Source of the DNA: an uncultured Paraburkholderia sp.
Lineage (GTDB): Bacteria; Pseudomonadota; Gammaproteobacteria; Burkholderiales; Burkholderiaceae
Assembly (NCBI GenBank): GCA_940746715.1
Contig: CALNWN010000009.1
Location: 124,001 to 188,000, forward strand
Length of the DNA: 64,000 nucleotides
Direction of reading: 5' to 3'
The notes under the pieces were generated by a model. It saw only the letters and a program-made list of their open reading frames with translations, did not search any database and was not told the DNA's origin. Below, piece after piece: positions 7,785 to 17,138 of this stretch. Position 1 is the stretch's first letter, and each line of letters starts with the position of its first letter. Position numbers and translations under genes: made by a program.

Positions 7785-9083
7785 ATGAAACGCAAGTCTT
7801 TGTTCGCCCTCTCGGCAGTGGTCGTCGTCGCGGCTGCTGCACTCGTCCCCGTCCTGTGGTCGGGCGGCGACAATCTGCACAACGGTACGGCCGTGGCCGC
7901 CACGCCCGCCGACCAGGCTGCGCTCGTGAAGAAGGGCGAGTACCTCGCCCGCGCCGGCGACTGTATCGCCTGCCACACGGTGCGCGGCGGCAAACAATTC
8001 GCCGGCGGCCTGCCCATGGCCACGCCGTTCGGCACGAGGTTCACGCCGAACATCACGCCTGACGACCAGTACGGTATCGGCAAGTGGACGCAGGACGACT
8101 TCTACCGCGCCATGCACACCGGCCGTTCGAAAGACGGCAGCCTGCTCTACCCGGGCTTCCCGTTCACGAGCTACACGAAGGTCACGCGCGCCGACTCGGA
8201 CGCGATCTACGCGTACCTGCGCTCCATCCCGCCGGTTGCCGTGCCGAGCCGTCCGCACGAACTGAAGTTCCCGTTCAACCAGCGCAACATGCTGATCGGC
8301 TGGCGTACGCTCTTCTTCCGTGAAGGCGAGTACAAGCCGGATCCGACCAAGTCGGTCGAGTGGAACCGCGGCGCGTACCTGATCGAAGGCCTCGGCCATT
8401 GCGGCATGTGCCATACGTCGATCAACGCAATGGGCGGTCCGGTCAGTTCGGCGGCATTCGCGGGCGGTCTGATTCCGCTGCAGAACTGGTATGCGCCGTC
8501 GCTCACGTCGAATAAGGAAGCGGGTCTCGGCGACTGGGAAACGAAGGACATCGCCGACCTGCTGAAGACCGGCGTGTCGAACCGCGGCGCGGTGTTCGGC
8601 CCGATGGCCGAAGTGGTTCACAACAGCATGCAGTACATGAGCGATGCGGACATCAACGCAATGGCCACGTACCTGAAGACGATTCCGCAGAAGAGCGAGG
8701 CACCGGAGCCCATGCAGCTCGAAACGTCCGAAAAGTTCGGCGGCGAACTATTGAAGCAAGGTCAGAAGATCTACGCTGACAACTGTGCGAAGTGCCACGC
8801 GGACAACGGCCTCGGTATGCCGCCGGCCTTCCCGCCGCTCGCGAACAACCAGTCGATCCAGATGCCGTCGGCAGTCAACCCGATCCGCATGGTGCTGAAC
8901 GGCGGTTATCCGCCGAGCACGGACGCGAATCCGCATCCGTACGGCATGCCGCCGTTCGCGCAGTCGCTGTCCAACCAGGAAGTCGCAGCCGTCGTGACGT
9001 ACATCCGTATGTCGTGGGGCAACCATGGCACGGCCGTGTCGCCGCAGCAAGTGTCCGATCTTCGTTCGGCGCCGCTCGACTAA
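7785..9083 (+). CDS. Triheme cytochrome c subunit (alcohol/gluconate dehydrogenase type)
   Basis: A 432-residue protein with an N-terminal membrane anchor or signal (residues 1-25) and three heme motifs: CIACH, CGMCH and CAKCH. Layout and length match the cytochrome subunit of membrane-bound alcohol, gluconate, sorbitol or 2-ketogluconate dehydrogenases (e.g. FTPNITPD, GIGKWTQDDFYRAMHTG, and PPAFPPLANN near the third heme), which pass electrons to ubiquinone on the periplasmic side. The usual flavoprotein or quinoprotein large subunit is absent nearby, so the partner is unknown. It is intact and likely co-transcribed with the diheme cytochrome upstream. Confidence 0.9.
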   Translation: MKRKSLFALSAVVVVAAAALVPVLWSGGDNLHNGTAVAATPADQAALVKKGEYLARAGDCIACHTVRGGKQFAGGLPMATPFGTRFTPNITPDDQYGIGKWTQDDFYRAMHTGRSKDGSLLYPGFPFTSYTKVTRADSDAIYAYLRSIPPVAVPSRPHELKFPFNQRNMLIGWRTLFFREGEYKPDPTKSVEWNRGAYLIEGLGHCGMCHTSINAMGGPVSSAAFAGGLIPLQNWYAPSLTSNKEAGLGDWETKDIADLLKTGVSNRGAVFGPMAEVVHNSMQYMSDADINAMATYLKTIPQKSEAPEPMQLETSEKFGGELLKQGQKIYADNCAKCHADNGLGMPPAFPPLANNQSIQMPSAVNPIRMVLNGGYPPSTDANPHPYGMPPFAQSLSNQEVAAVVTYIRMSWGNHGTAVSPQQVSDLRSAPLD

Positions 9084-9268
9084 GCAGCGTTCGTTGCACC
9101 CGGGGCGCGGCCTGCGACTTTCGCGGCCGCGCCCTTCGTTTTTTTGAGGACCGCATATGACAACCGCGCTTTTGGGTACCGCGTCTGAAGTCCCGGTATC
9201 ATGCGGCAACTGACGGCGCCACGCGTGGCGCAGCAATTGCTGGATAAAGCGGTGTAGGAGGAAAGACC

Positions 9269-9889
9269 GTGCATGTCGGTGAGCGTTTGAACAGCATTAC
9301 CCACCTCGTCGGCGCCGTGCTGTCGGTGGCGGGACTGGCTACGCTCGTGACGATGGGTGCGGTCGAGGGCGACGCATACAAGGTAGTCAGCTTCAGCGTG
9401 TACGGTGCGATGCTGTTCGTGCTGTATGCTATTTCGACGCTCTACCATAGCGTGCGCGACCCGCGCGTGAAAGCAGTGCTGCAGAAATGCGACCATTCGG
9501 CCATCTATCTGCTGATTGCAGGCAGCTATACTCCGTTCACGCTTATCACGCTGCGCGGGCCGTGGGGCTGGTCGCTCTTCGGCGTGAGCTGGGGGCTTGC
9601 CGTTCTCGGCATCGTGCAGGAACTCACGCTCGGGCGGCGCACCCGCAGCGTTTCGATGGTGCTGTATGTCCTGATGGGATGGCTCGCGCTCGTAGCCGTC
9701 CGTCCGCTGCTGGAGGCATTACCGGCAGCGGGCACTGCCTGGCTCGTGGCCGGCGGGGTCATCTACAGCGCCGGCATCTACTTCTTCATCAACGACGAGC
9801 GCATCCGGCACGGGCATGGTATCTGGCACCTGTTCGTACTGGCGGGCAGTCTGTGTCAATTCGTCAGCGTCGCGGGCTATGTCGCGTGA
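9269..9889 (+). CDS. trhA: Hemolysin III / TrhA family membrane protein
   Basis: A 206-residue, seven-helix inner-membrane protein of the PAQR-like hemolysin III (YqfA/TrhA) family. Diagnostic residues are visible: LNSITHLVGA at the start, STLYHS, CDHSAIYLLIAGSYTPF and the final HGIWHLFVLAGS. E. coli TrhA is linked to membrane energetics and unsaturated fatty-acid homeostasis; haemolytic activity is not a safe inference. GTG at 9269 follows AGGAGGAAAG with good spacing. It stands alone. Confidence 0.9.
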   Translation: MHVGERLNSITHLVGAVLSVAGLATLVTMGAVEGDAYKVVSFSVYGAMLFVLYAISTLYHSVRDPRVKAVLQKCDHSAIYLLIAGSYTPFTLITLRGPWGWSLFGVSWGLAVLGIVQELTLGRRTRSVSMVLYVLMGWLALVAVRPLLEALPAAGTAWLVAGGVIYSAGIYFFINDERIRHGHGIWHLFVLAGSLCQFVSVAGYVA

Positions 9890-10114
9890 CGTCCACGGCG
9901 GCGAAATGCAACTTAAGGCCAGTCAACGTGTCTGCATAGCGCGTTGAAGCATTCGGCACGCATCTCGAGCGTGCCGCCGATTTCCCTGCGAACGGAACTG
10001 GGCTTCGGCCTTGCTCTGGCTTACGCCAGGCGGCGCATTCGTGCGGCATGCATGCCGCATGTGCCCGGCGGGCCTTCATGTGCCGTTCGCGAAACTGCAT
10101 TGCAAAGAGCATTT

Positions 10115-11710
10115 ATGTTTTTTGATTCCCTCGGCTTGTCCGAACCGTTGGTCCGCGCTGTACACGAACTCGGCTACACCACTCCGACTCCCATCCAGAC
10201 TCAGGCCATTCCGGCCGTGCTCAACGGCGGCGACCTGCTGGCCGGCGCGCAAACCGGCACCGGCAAGACGGCTGGCTTCACGCTGCCCATCCTGCAGCGT
10301 CTTCATTCGATGCCGCCGCTCGCCGCGGCCTCGGGCAAGCGCGCCGTGCGCGCGCTGATTCTCACGCCCACGCGCGAACTGGCCGCGCAGGTCGAGGAAA
10401 GCGTGCGCGCCTACGGCAAATATCTGAAGCTGAAGTCAACGGTGATGTTCGGCGGCGTCGGCATCAATCCGCAGATCGGCGCATTGAAGAGCGGCGTGGA
10501 CATCGTCGTCGCAACGCCTGGCCGTTTGCTCGACCACATGCAGCAGAAGACCATCGACCTGTCGCATCTCGAGATCCTCGTGCTCGACGAAGCGGACCGC
10601 ATGCTCGACATGGGCTTTATCCACGATATCAAGCGCGTGCTGGCCAAGCTGCCGCCGAAGCGGCAGAACCTGCTGTTCTCGGCCACCTTCTCCGACGAGA
10701 TCAAGGCGCTCGCCGACAACCTGCTCGACTCGCCCGCGCTCATCGAAGTCGCGCGCCGCAATACGACCGCTGAAACCGTCGCGCAGAAAATCCACTCGGT
10801 GGATCGCGACAAGAAGCGCGAGCTGCTCACGCATCTCATCAAACAGCACAACTGGTTTCAGGTGCTGGTGTTCACGCGCACCAAGCACGGCGCGAATCGC
10901 CTTGCCGAACAGCTGACGAAGGACGGCATCAGCGCGCTCGCCATTCACGGCAACAAGAGCCAGTCGGCGCGTACCCGCGCATTGGCCGAGTTCAAGGACG
11001 GCACGCTGCAGGTGCTGGTCGCGACCGACATCGCCGCGCGCGGCATCGACATCGATCAGTTGCCGCACGTCGTCAACTTCGATCTGCCGAACGTGCCCGA
11101 GGACTACGTGCACCGCATCGGCCGCACGGGTCGCGCGGGCGCGACGGGCGAAGCGGTGTCGCTCGTGTGCGTCGACGAATTGCAGTTACTGAAGGACATC
11201 GAGAAGCTGATCAAGCGCCCGGTGCCGCAGGAAGTGATCGCGGGCTTCGAACCAGACCCGACTGCGAAGCCGGAGCCGATTCTGCGCCGCGGTCAGGACG
11301 GCACCAGCGGACGTTCGCCGCGTCAGGGCCAGGGCCAAGGGGTACCGAAGGGCGGCAACGGCGGTGCGGCAAGAACGGCTAGAGGGCCAAGCCAGGCCGC
11401 AAACCAGGGCACAACCCAAGGCACGGCGCAGCGCTCGGGGCAGCGTCCCACGAACGGCCAGCAACAGCCCAAGCCGCACGGCGCAAAACCGCAAGGCGCG
11501 AAGCCCGCCGGCAACGGTGGGCAACCGCGCCGCGACGGCCAGCGTCACGACGACCGTCCGCGCGCCATCGCGCATGACGGCGGCGTGGCGCATGCACCAC
11601 ACAAGCCGCAAGGCAGCAATCCGGGCGCGCTGCTGGGCGGCGGCGCCAAGCCGCGTACGGACGCGCCGCGCGGCGCTAATCCGGCGCGCAGCGGGCAGCG
11701 CGGGCGCTAA
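10115..11710 (+). CDS. rhlE: DEAD-box ATP-dependent RNA helicase RhlE
   Basis: Cytoplasmic RNA helicase of the RhlE subgroup involved in ribosome assembly and mRNA turnover. All core motifs are present: AQTGTGKT, PTRELA, TPGRLLDH, DEAD, SAT, ARGID and HRIGRTGRAG. The C-terminal 150 residues are a Gly/Gln/Pro/Arg-rich disordered tail. ATG at 10115 (MFFDSLGLSEPLVRAV) matches the family start; the frame is open further upstream but that part is not conserved. The preceding 225 bases to trhA carry no gene that I recognise. Confidence 0.95.
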   Translation: MFFDSLGLSEPLVRAVHELGYTTPTPIQTQAIPAVLNGGDLLAGAQTGTGKTAGFTLPILQRLHSMPPLAAASGKRAVRALILTPTRELAAQVEESVRAYGKYLKLKSTVMFGGVGINPQIGALKSGVDIVVATPGRLLDHMQQKTIDLSHLEILVLDEADRMLDMGFIHDIKRVLAKLPPKRQNLLFSATFSDEIKALADNLLDSPALIEVARRNTTAETVAQKIHSVDRDKKRELLTHLIKQHNWFQVLVFTRTKHGANRLAEQLTKDGISALAIHGNKSQSARTRALAEFKDGTLQVLVATDIAARGIDIDQLPHVVNFDLPNVPEDYVHRIGRTGRAGATGEAVSLVCVDELQLLKDIEKLIKRPVPQEVIAGFEPDPTAKPEPILRRGQDGTSGRSPRQGQGQGVPKGGNGGAARTARGPSQAANQGTTQGTAQRSGQRPTNGQQQPKPHGAKPQGAKPAGNGGQPRRDGQRHDDRPRAIAHDGGVAHAPHKPQGSNPGALLGGGAKPRTDAPRGANPARSGQRGR

Positions 11711-11715
11711 GACAT

Positions 11716-11760
11716 GAGATGAGGCTGGCGGCTCGCGGCTCCCGCTGCGAGCCTCATCTC
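11716..11760. terminator. Inverted repeat between convergent rhlE and an FMN-binding protein gene
   Basis: Perfect 11-bp arms GAGATGAGGCT (11716-11726) and AGCCTCATCTC (11750-11760), with a GC-rich loop that can fold further. There is no T-run on either side, so termination is only suggested by its tail-to-tail position. Confidence 0.45.
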
Positions 11761-12127
11761 ACGCACGCGCCGCCGCGCGCTTCACATGCTCGATCTGCCG
11801 TTCCCACCGGTCGAGCAACTGCACCTGATAGAACGCCTCTTCGAACACGAAGGTAAGCGCCGCGCGCCCGCTCTGTGCGATCGCGCGCGCCGCCCGCGCC
11901 TGCGGCCACAGCGCGATGCAGAGCGTGCGCGAATCGGGCGCATATAACTCGCCGATGCCGAGAAGCGATGTGCGAATGTGCTGATTGGCGTCGACGGTCA
12001 GCAACGACGCCGTGAAGCCCGTCTTGCTCGCGAGCGACGAGCCGTCGAACAGCGCGCGAACCGCGTCGGGCCATTCGTCGAATACAGTCTGATCGAGCGG
12101 GCGTGGTGGCAGTGAGGAATCGCTCAT
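11759..12127 (-). CDS. Pyridoxamine 5'-phosphate oxidase-like FMN-binding protein, probably internally shortened
   Basis: A 122-residue protein with the split-barrel start typical of PNPOx-like proteins (TGFTASLLTVDANQHIRTSL then LYAPDSRTLCIALWPQARAA). Related Burkholderia proteins, as I remember them, are about 160-170 residues. Here EEAFYQVQL runs directly into the C-terminal LDRWERQIEHVKRAAA, suggesting an in-frame loss of about 40-45 residues. ATG at 12127 is used (MSDSSLPPRPLDQTVFDEWP). The role is unknown; the shortened protein may be inactive. Confidence 0.6.
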   Translation of the reverse strand: MSDSSLPPRPLDQTVFDEWPDAVRALFDGSSLASKTGFTASLLTVDANQHIRTSLLGIGELYAPDSRTLCIALWPQARAARAIAQSGRAALTFVFEEAFYQVQLLDRWERQIEHVKRAAARA

Positions 12128-12226
12128 CGCAGTGTACGGTGCAAGGGCAAGGCCTCCATCATGCCTCGAAAAGCAGATGGTCCGCATTACGCGGGCCAGC
12201 GCTTCACGCCGATGCACAACGCGGCT

Positions 12227-13054
12227 TCAACGGAAGAACACGTGTTGCGTGATTTTCGCGAGCGGATAGTGCACGCCCGGTTGAATCTTCGCGGGCAGAT
12301 CGAGCGGCTTGAGCAGCATCTTCACGCACATGTCCGCCGACAGGTTGCGCCTCACCAGCGCATTGATGCGCGCAGCGCGCTCGCGGTTGTAAGCCTGATC
12401 GCGCACGCGCTCCGGATAGCGAATGGCGAATACATGCCGCAACGCGATTTCCGAATCTTCGTTCTTGATTTCCATTGCGCGGCGCATGAGCGCACCGAGC
12501 ACCGCAAGCCGGCCATTTCCCTCGATCTTGTTGTACTTTTTGAAGTACTTGAAAAAGTGCTTGTAATGGCGGACTTCGTCGGTCCGAATGTTGTCCGTAA
12601 TCTCTTTGAGCACGGGTTCGTCCGAACACTCGCCAATCGCGCGATACAACGTGGCCGTGCCGGTTTCGACGACGCAGCGCGCGACCATTTCCAGCGCGCG
12701 CGTCTTTTCGAAATCTTCCACGGAACAGGTCAGCGAATACTCGTCCATGAAATTGCGAAACGCCGTGTCCCAATCGTACTCGGGCCAGACGTACGCGATA
12801 TACGTCTTGAGCGCGCGACCGTGCTGCATTTCCTCAGGCTCCCACTCGTTGTTGAGCCACGCGGAAACTTCCGGATCGTCGCCGAAGAACTGACTGAGAT
12901 TACTGGTGTAAAGGTCGGTGCCGCTTTCAATAAACGAAGCGGCGCACAGCAGCAACAACAGGTCTTCGTTCGCGACGGCCTTCTGGCGGTCAATGCGCGT
13001 GAGGTCGATGTCCTCGATTCGCCAGGGCATGACATGGTTCAGCTCTGTGTGCAT
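12227..13054 (-). CDS. Ferritin-like / acyl-ACP desaturase-like di-iron protein
   Basis: A 275-residue, mostly helical protein with paired iron-ligand motifs. EWEPEEMQHG and TDEVRHYKHF give the E...ExxH spacing of di-iron four-helix bundles, with further Glu in ARCVVETGTATLY. ATG at 13054 (MHTELNHVMPWRIEDIDLTR) is preceded by GGAG; a longer in-frame start at 13093 lacks one. The gene is intact and monocistronic. The exact substrate is unknown. Confidence 0.7.
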   Translation of the reverse strand: MHTELNHVMPWRIEDIDLTRIDRQKAVANEDLLLLLCAASFIESGTDLYTSNLSQFFGDDPEVSAWLNNEWEPEEMQHGRALKTYIAYVWPEYDWDTAFRNFMDEYSLTCSVEDFEKTRALEMVARCVVETGTATLYRAIGECSDEPVLKEITDNIRTDEVRHYKHFFKYFKKYNKIEGNGRLAVLGALMRRAMEIKNEDSEIALRHVFAIRYPERVRDQAYNRERAARINALVRRNLSADMCVKMLLKPLDLPAKIQPGVHYPLAKITQHVFFR

Positions 13055-13445
13055 CGTGTCTTGCTCCGAAAGCTGTATCGACTCGTGGAGCATGCTCGCA
13101 ACCGCTGCTATCGCGCTGCCTTGCGTTGCGGTTCGCCGTGTCGGATACAGCGCCGTGAATTAGAGTTAACCCCTTGTGTCTGCATCTTAGCCTCTGTTTC
13201 GCAACTCTGCAGACAACCCAGCACAGACCATGCCGATTGGCCGCAGTTCCAATTCCACGATAGACGAAAGTTTCGGTGACGCAAGCGCGAGTTCAACGCG
13301 CAACAAAAAGCCGGCTCGAGAGCTGGCCGTGCTTCGCGAAATGCGACCAGGCGCGCTTCGCGCATGAGGGCGCCGGGACCACTGGAAACGCTCCAGCACA
13401 CAACACGCTGAACCGCCCCGAAGCGCCCTTAACCGCGTAAGACGT
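13055..13445. other. Gene-free region upstream of the di-iron protein gene
   Basis: About 390 bases with no coding frame that looks conserved on either strand. It should hold the promoter of the minus-strand di-iron protein gene and the 3' flank of the ggt remnant. Confidence 0.4.
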
Positions 13446-14715
13446 TCAGAAGCCGGCCGCCAGACCGTCGCGGCGGCTGTCGCTCGCGGCCACATAACCG
13501 CGGTCCGGATCGTTGCGATCGAGCTTCCAGATGTACTGGCCCGAGCCGAAATCCATGTAAGGATCGTCGACGGACTTGATCGTGTGGCCGAGCTTCTGCC
13601 GTTCGTGTGTCGAGCGTCGATTCGATGTCGATCGTGAAGTCGCGGTTGACCTTCCAGCGCGGCGCGTCGCACGCGGCCTGCGGCTGCTGCCCGTAGTCGA
13701 GCATGCGCACGATGGATTGCAGATGACCTTGCGGCTGCATGTCGCCGCCCATCACGCCGAAGCTCACCACCGCCTCCTGCTGGCCGTCCACCTGCTGCGT
13801 GAGGAACGCGGGGATGATGGTGTGGAACGGCCGCTTGCCGCCTTCCACCACATTCGGCGATGCCGGATCCATCGAGAAACCGCAGCCGCGGTTCTGCATC
13901 GAGATGCCCGTGTCCGGCACTACGATGCCCGAGCCGAAGCCCATGTAGTTGGACTGAATAAAGCTGACCATCATGCCGCGTTCGTCCGCGACCGACATAT
14001 AGATCATGCCGCCCGCCTTCGGCATGCCGAAATCGAATTGCGTGGCTCGCTTGTGGTCGATGAGCCTCGCGCGCGACGCGAGGTAAGCGGGGTCGAGCAT
14101 CTGCTCGGGCGTGACTTCCATGGAACGCGGATCGGCCACGTAGCGGTAGACGTCGGCGAACGCGAGCTTCATCGCCTCGATCTGCAGGTGCTGCGACTCG
14201 ACGTTGTCGACCGTCAGCTCCTTCACGTCGAATTGTTCGAGGATGCCGAGCGCGATCAACGCGGCAATGCCCTGCCCGTTCGGCGGAATTTCATGCACGG
14301 TGTAGCCGCGATAGTCCTTGCCGATCGGCTCGACCCAGTCCGCGCGATAGTTGCGCAGGTCGTCCGCCGTCAGCGCGCCGCCGCATTCACGCGAAAATGC
14401 CGCGATACGCTCGGCGATCTCGCCTTCGTAGTAGGCGCGCGGGCCTTGCTCGGCGAGCTTGCGCAGCGTCTTCGCGTGGCCGGGAAAGCGCACGAGTTCG
14501 CTCACTTCCGGCGCCCGTCCGCGTGGCATGAAGGTCGACGCGAAGCCCGGCTGGTCCTTCAGTTCCGGCACGGCCGCCGCCCATTTATGCGCGACGATGC
14601 TGGCCACCGCATAACCGCGCTCCGCAATCTCGATGGCGGGTTCCATCAGATCGGCAAATGGCAGCGAGCCGAACTTCTGATGCAGCGCTTCCCGCCTAGG
14701 CGCGGCTGGCGGCAA
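13446..14715 (-). pseudogene. ggt: Gamma-glutamyltransferase remnant: N-terminus missing, C-terminal frameshift
   Basis: Ntn-hydrolase that would cleave glutathione and other gamma-glutamyl compounds. The frame begins only at EALHQKFGSLPFADLMEPAI; the first 130-150 residues of the family (about 530 in total) are replaced by unrelated sequence up to about 14830. The body is clear (HEIPPNGQGIAALIALGIL, ESQHLQIEAMKLAFADVYRY, MGFGSGIVVPDTGISMQNRG). A frameshift near 13610 moves the last 55 residues (THERQKLGHTIKSVDDPYMD ... DSRRDGLAAGF) to another frame ending at 13446. The autocatalytic Thr expected just before the SVAD motif is Met in AGGMIYMSVAD. The gene is not functional. Confidence 0.85.
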
Positions 14716-14883
14716 CGCAATGCCGCACGCGCGGCCAGCCGCCGCGCCGCTTCCGCCTGACCTGCTTATGTCACCACGTCACCACGGGCCCATTGCGGCG
14801 CCCGCTTTCATTGTGCGCATCCATTGACCCAGCGCGCCGCCACCCGCCACCTGCCTGATGCCGCCGCTTTTTCTGATGCGTGC

Positions 14884-15258
14884 TTATCCGCTGCGCACCG
14901 TCGGATCCACCGCCGCGCGCCAGCTGATCGCCTGCGCGCGCTGCTCGGTCAGGAACGCAACCCACTGATTACGGACCTGCGGGTCGGCACTCGCGCCCTG
15001 GCTCCTGTAACGCTCGGCAATCGACGTCTGGAACGCGCAGTAATCGTCCTTCGAGAGGCGCCCGCGCCGGTTCGCCACATACGCGTCGAAGAGCGTCGCG
15101 TACACGCCTTGCGCGTCGTTTCCGTAGTCCACCGTCTGCGCACTGCACATCTGTTGCAATGAGACGAACGACGGCGCGCCCATCGTTCCTGTGAGGCTTG
15201 GCGAAGGGACACAGCCGGCAAGCAGCGCAGCCGCGCCCACCATCAAAAGTCCACGCAT
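14884..15258 (-). CDS. Small outer-membrane-type lipoprotein, unknown function
   Basis: A 124-residue protein with a lipoprotein signal peptide (MRGLLMVGAAALLAGC; lipobox LAGC, lipidated Cys at 16). The mature part is hydrophilic, with two further Cys (LQQMCSAQ and DDYCAFQ) that could form a disulphide. ATG at 15258 has GGGGTG upstream; the in-frame GTG at 15267 leaves no room for a ribosome site. No family recognised. Confidence 0.7.
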   Translation of the reverse strand: MRGLLMVGAAALLAGCVPSPSLTGTMGAPSFVSLQQMCSAQTVDYGNDAQGVYATLFDAYVANRRGRLSKDDYCAFQTSIAERYRSQGASADPQVRNQWVAFLTEQRAQAISWRAAVDPTVRSG

Positions 15259-15370
15259 GAATTTCACCCCGAAATGGCCAGTGCCAAGAAGTATCGTCCG
15301 TGGCCGCGCGCCGCGCCACTCCCCTGGCCATTCGACAGAGCCTCCTTCGGACCAGCGCGAACTTCACTTT

Positions 15371-15415
15371 TTCGAACATGTTCATTAAAGTTCGAAAATG
15401 AACACTATCGGTTCG
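15371..15415 (+). promoter_or_regulatory. Probable GlpR (DeoR-family) operator upstream of glpD
   Basis: Contains the exact inverted repeat TGTTCATT (15379-15386) / AATGAACA (15397-15404) with a 10-bp spacer. The TTCGAA words recur at 15371 and 15391, 20 bp apart (TTCGAACATG and TTCGAAAATG), and TTCGATA follows at 15412. Repeated TTCG elements of this kind are typical of glycerol-3-phosphate repressor (GlpR) sites. It lies 65-98 bases before the glpD GTG; glpR itself is not in the window. Confidence 0.6.
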
Positions 15416-15468
15416 ATAGATTTTCAGACAGCTGTCCGCAGCCCTTAACGACGCAGGAGACGCAGCAG

Positions 15469-16993
15469 GTGACCCAAGGCACGAAATATGATTTGCTCGT
15501 CGTGGGCGGCGGGATCAACGGCGCGGGCATCGCGCGCGACGCGGCCGGCCGCGGGCTCTCCGTGCTGCTGTGCGAACAGGACGATCTGGCGGCGCATACC
15601 TCGTCGGCGAGCACCAAGCTGATTCACGGCGGTTTGCGCTACCTCGAATACCGCGAGTTCGGGCTCGTGCGCAAGGCCTTGCAGGAGCGCGAGACCTTGT
15701 TGCGCGCCGGGCCGCACATCATGGGCCGCTGCGCTTCGTGATGCCCCACATGCCCGATCTGCGCCCGGCGTGGTTCATTCGCGCGGGCCTTTTCCTTTAC
15801 GATCACCTCGCCCGGCGCGAGCTGCTGCCTGGCTCGCGCGGCATCGTCATGCGCGGCCATCCGGCCGGCGCGCCGCTCGTCGAATCGATCAAGCGCGGCT
15901 TCGTGTACTCGGACGGCTGGGTCAACGACGCCCGCCTCGTCGTGCTCAACGCGCTCGACGCCGCCGAACACGGCGCGACCATCCTCACGCGCACCAAGCT
16001 GCTGAGCGCCGTACGCGCCGGCGGCGAATGGCGCGCGCAACTCCGGCGCGCAGACGGCACAACCCTCGGCGTGCGCGCGGCATCCATTGCAAACGCGGCG
16101 GGCCCGTGGGTCGGCGAACTGCTGCAGGCGCGCTGGGCCGCCCGGCGTCGCACAGCGTGCGGCTCGTGAAGGGCAGCCACATCGTCACGCGGCGCCTGTT
16201 CGACCACGACCACGCGTACATTTTCCAGAATCCCGACAAGCGGATCATTTTCGCGATCCCTTACGAGCACGACTACGCGCTGATCGGCACGACGGACATC
16301 GAATATCGCGGCCCCGCCCAGGTGGCCATCACCGGCGACGAGACGCAGTATTTGTGCGACTCCATCAACCGCTACTTCAGGCAAAAGATCACGCCCGCCG
16401 ACGTGCGCTGGACCTACTCCGGCGTGCGGCCGCTGCTCGAGGAAGAAGGCGCGGACAACCCTTCCGCCGTGACGCGCGACTATTCGCTCGAACTCGACGC
16501 GCCATCCGGCGAAGCGCCGCTGCTGTCGGTGTTCGGCGGCAAGATCACGACGTTCCGCAAGCTCGCCGAGGAAGCCGTCGCCAAGCTCACGGCAGCGCTC
16601 GGCAAGAGCGCGCCGTCATGGACCTCCGGCGCGCCTTTGCCCGGCGGCGACATTGCGCACGCGAACTTCGAGCGCTTTCTCGCCGAGTTGAAGCAGCGGC
16701 ATGCGTGGCTGTCGGCGGATCTGGCGCATCGCCTCGCGCGCGCCTACGGCACGCGCGTGAAGAATGTGCTTGGCCACGCGCATTCGCTCGCCGATCTCGG
16801 CCGCGCATTTGCGCCGGGCCTTTTCGAGGCCGAACTGGCGTACTTGCGCGACGTCGAATGGGCGCGCAGCGCCGAGGACGTGCTGTGGCGCCGCTCGAAG
16901 CTCGGCCTTCATGTCGAGCCGGGCACGCTCGAGTCGGTCACGCGCGACATCGACGCATGGTTCGCCCGCGAGCCCGAGCGACAGAGCGCGTAA
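15469..16993 (+). pseudogene. glpD: Aerobic glycerol-3-phosphate dehydrogenase, two frameshifts
   Basis: FAD enzyme oxidising sn-glycerol 3-phosphate to DHAP at the inner membrane. It starts at GTG 15469 after AGGAGA and shows the FAD site YDLLVVGGGINGAGIARDAA, HTSSASTKLIHGGLRYLE, GTTDIEYRGPA and the C-terminal FGGKITTFRKLAEEAV. The frame shifts near 15727 (a base lost in the ATCATCGGG region) and again near 16137, so the roughly 508-residue product is split into three frames. It has a GlpR-like operator upstream and a deleted glpK downstream, so the glycerol pathway here appears lost. Confidence 0.9.
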
Positions 16994-17138
16994 CAAAAAA
17001 ATCGCTTCACCCTCGGCCCGTTCGGCCGGCCGCATGCACGGACAAGTGTGCCGCCGCCCGAAATGACGAGCCGTTCCCGTCGCCGGTATGCTGTTTCAGG
17101 CTGTCGCGGCGATTCATAAAATGCATGGAGAAGAGACA

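Noticed and set aside
12161..13279. Long plus-strand open frame of 372 codons
   Set aside because: It lies antisense to the di-iron protein gene, is full of Arg/His as expected for a shadow frame in GC-rich DNA, and shows no domain.
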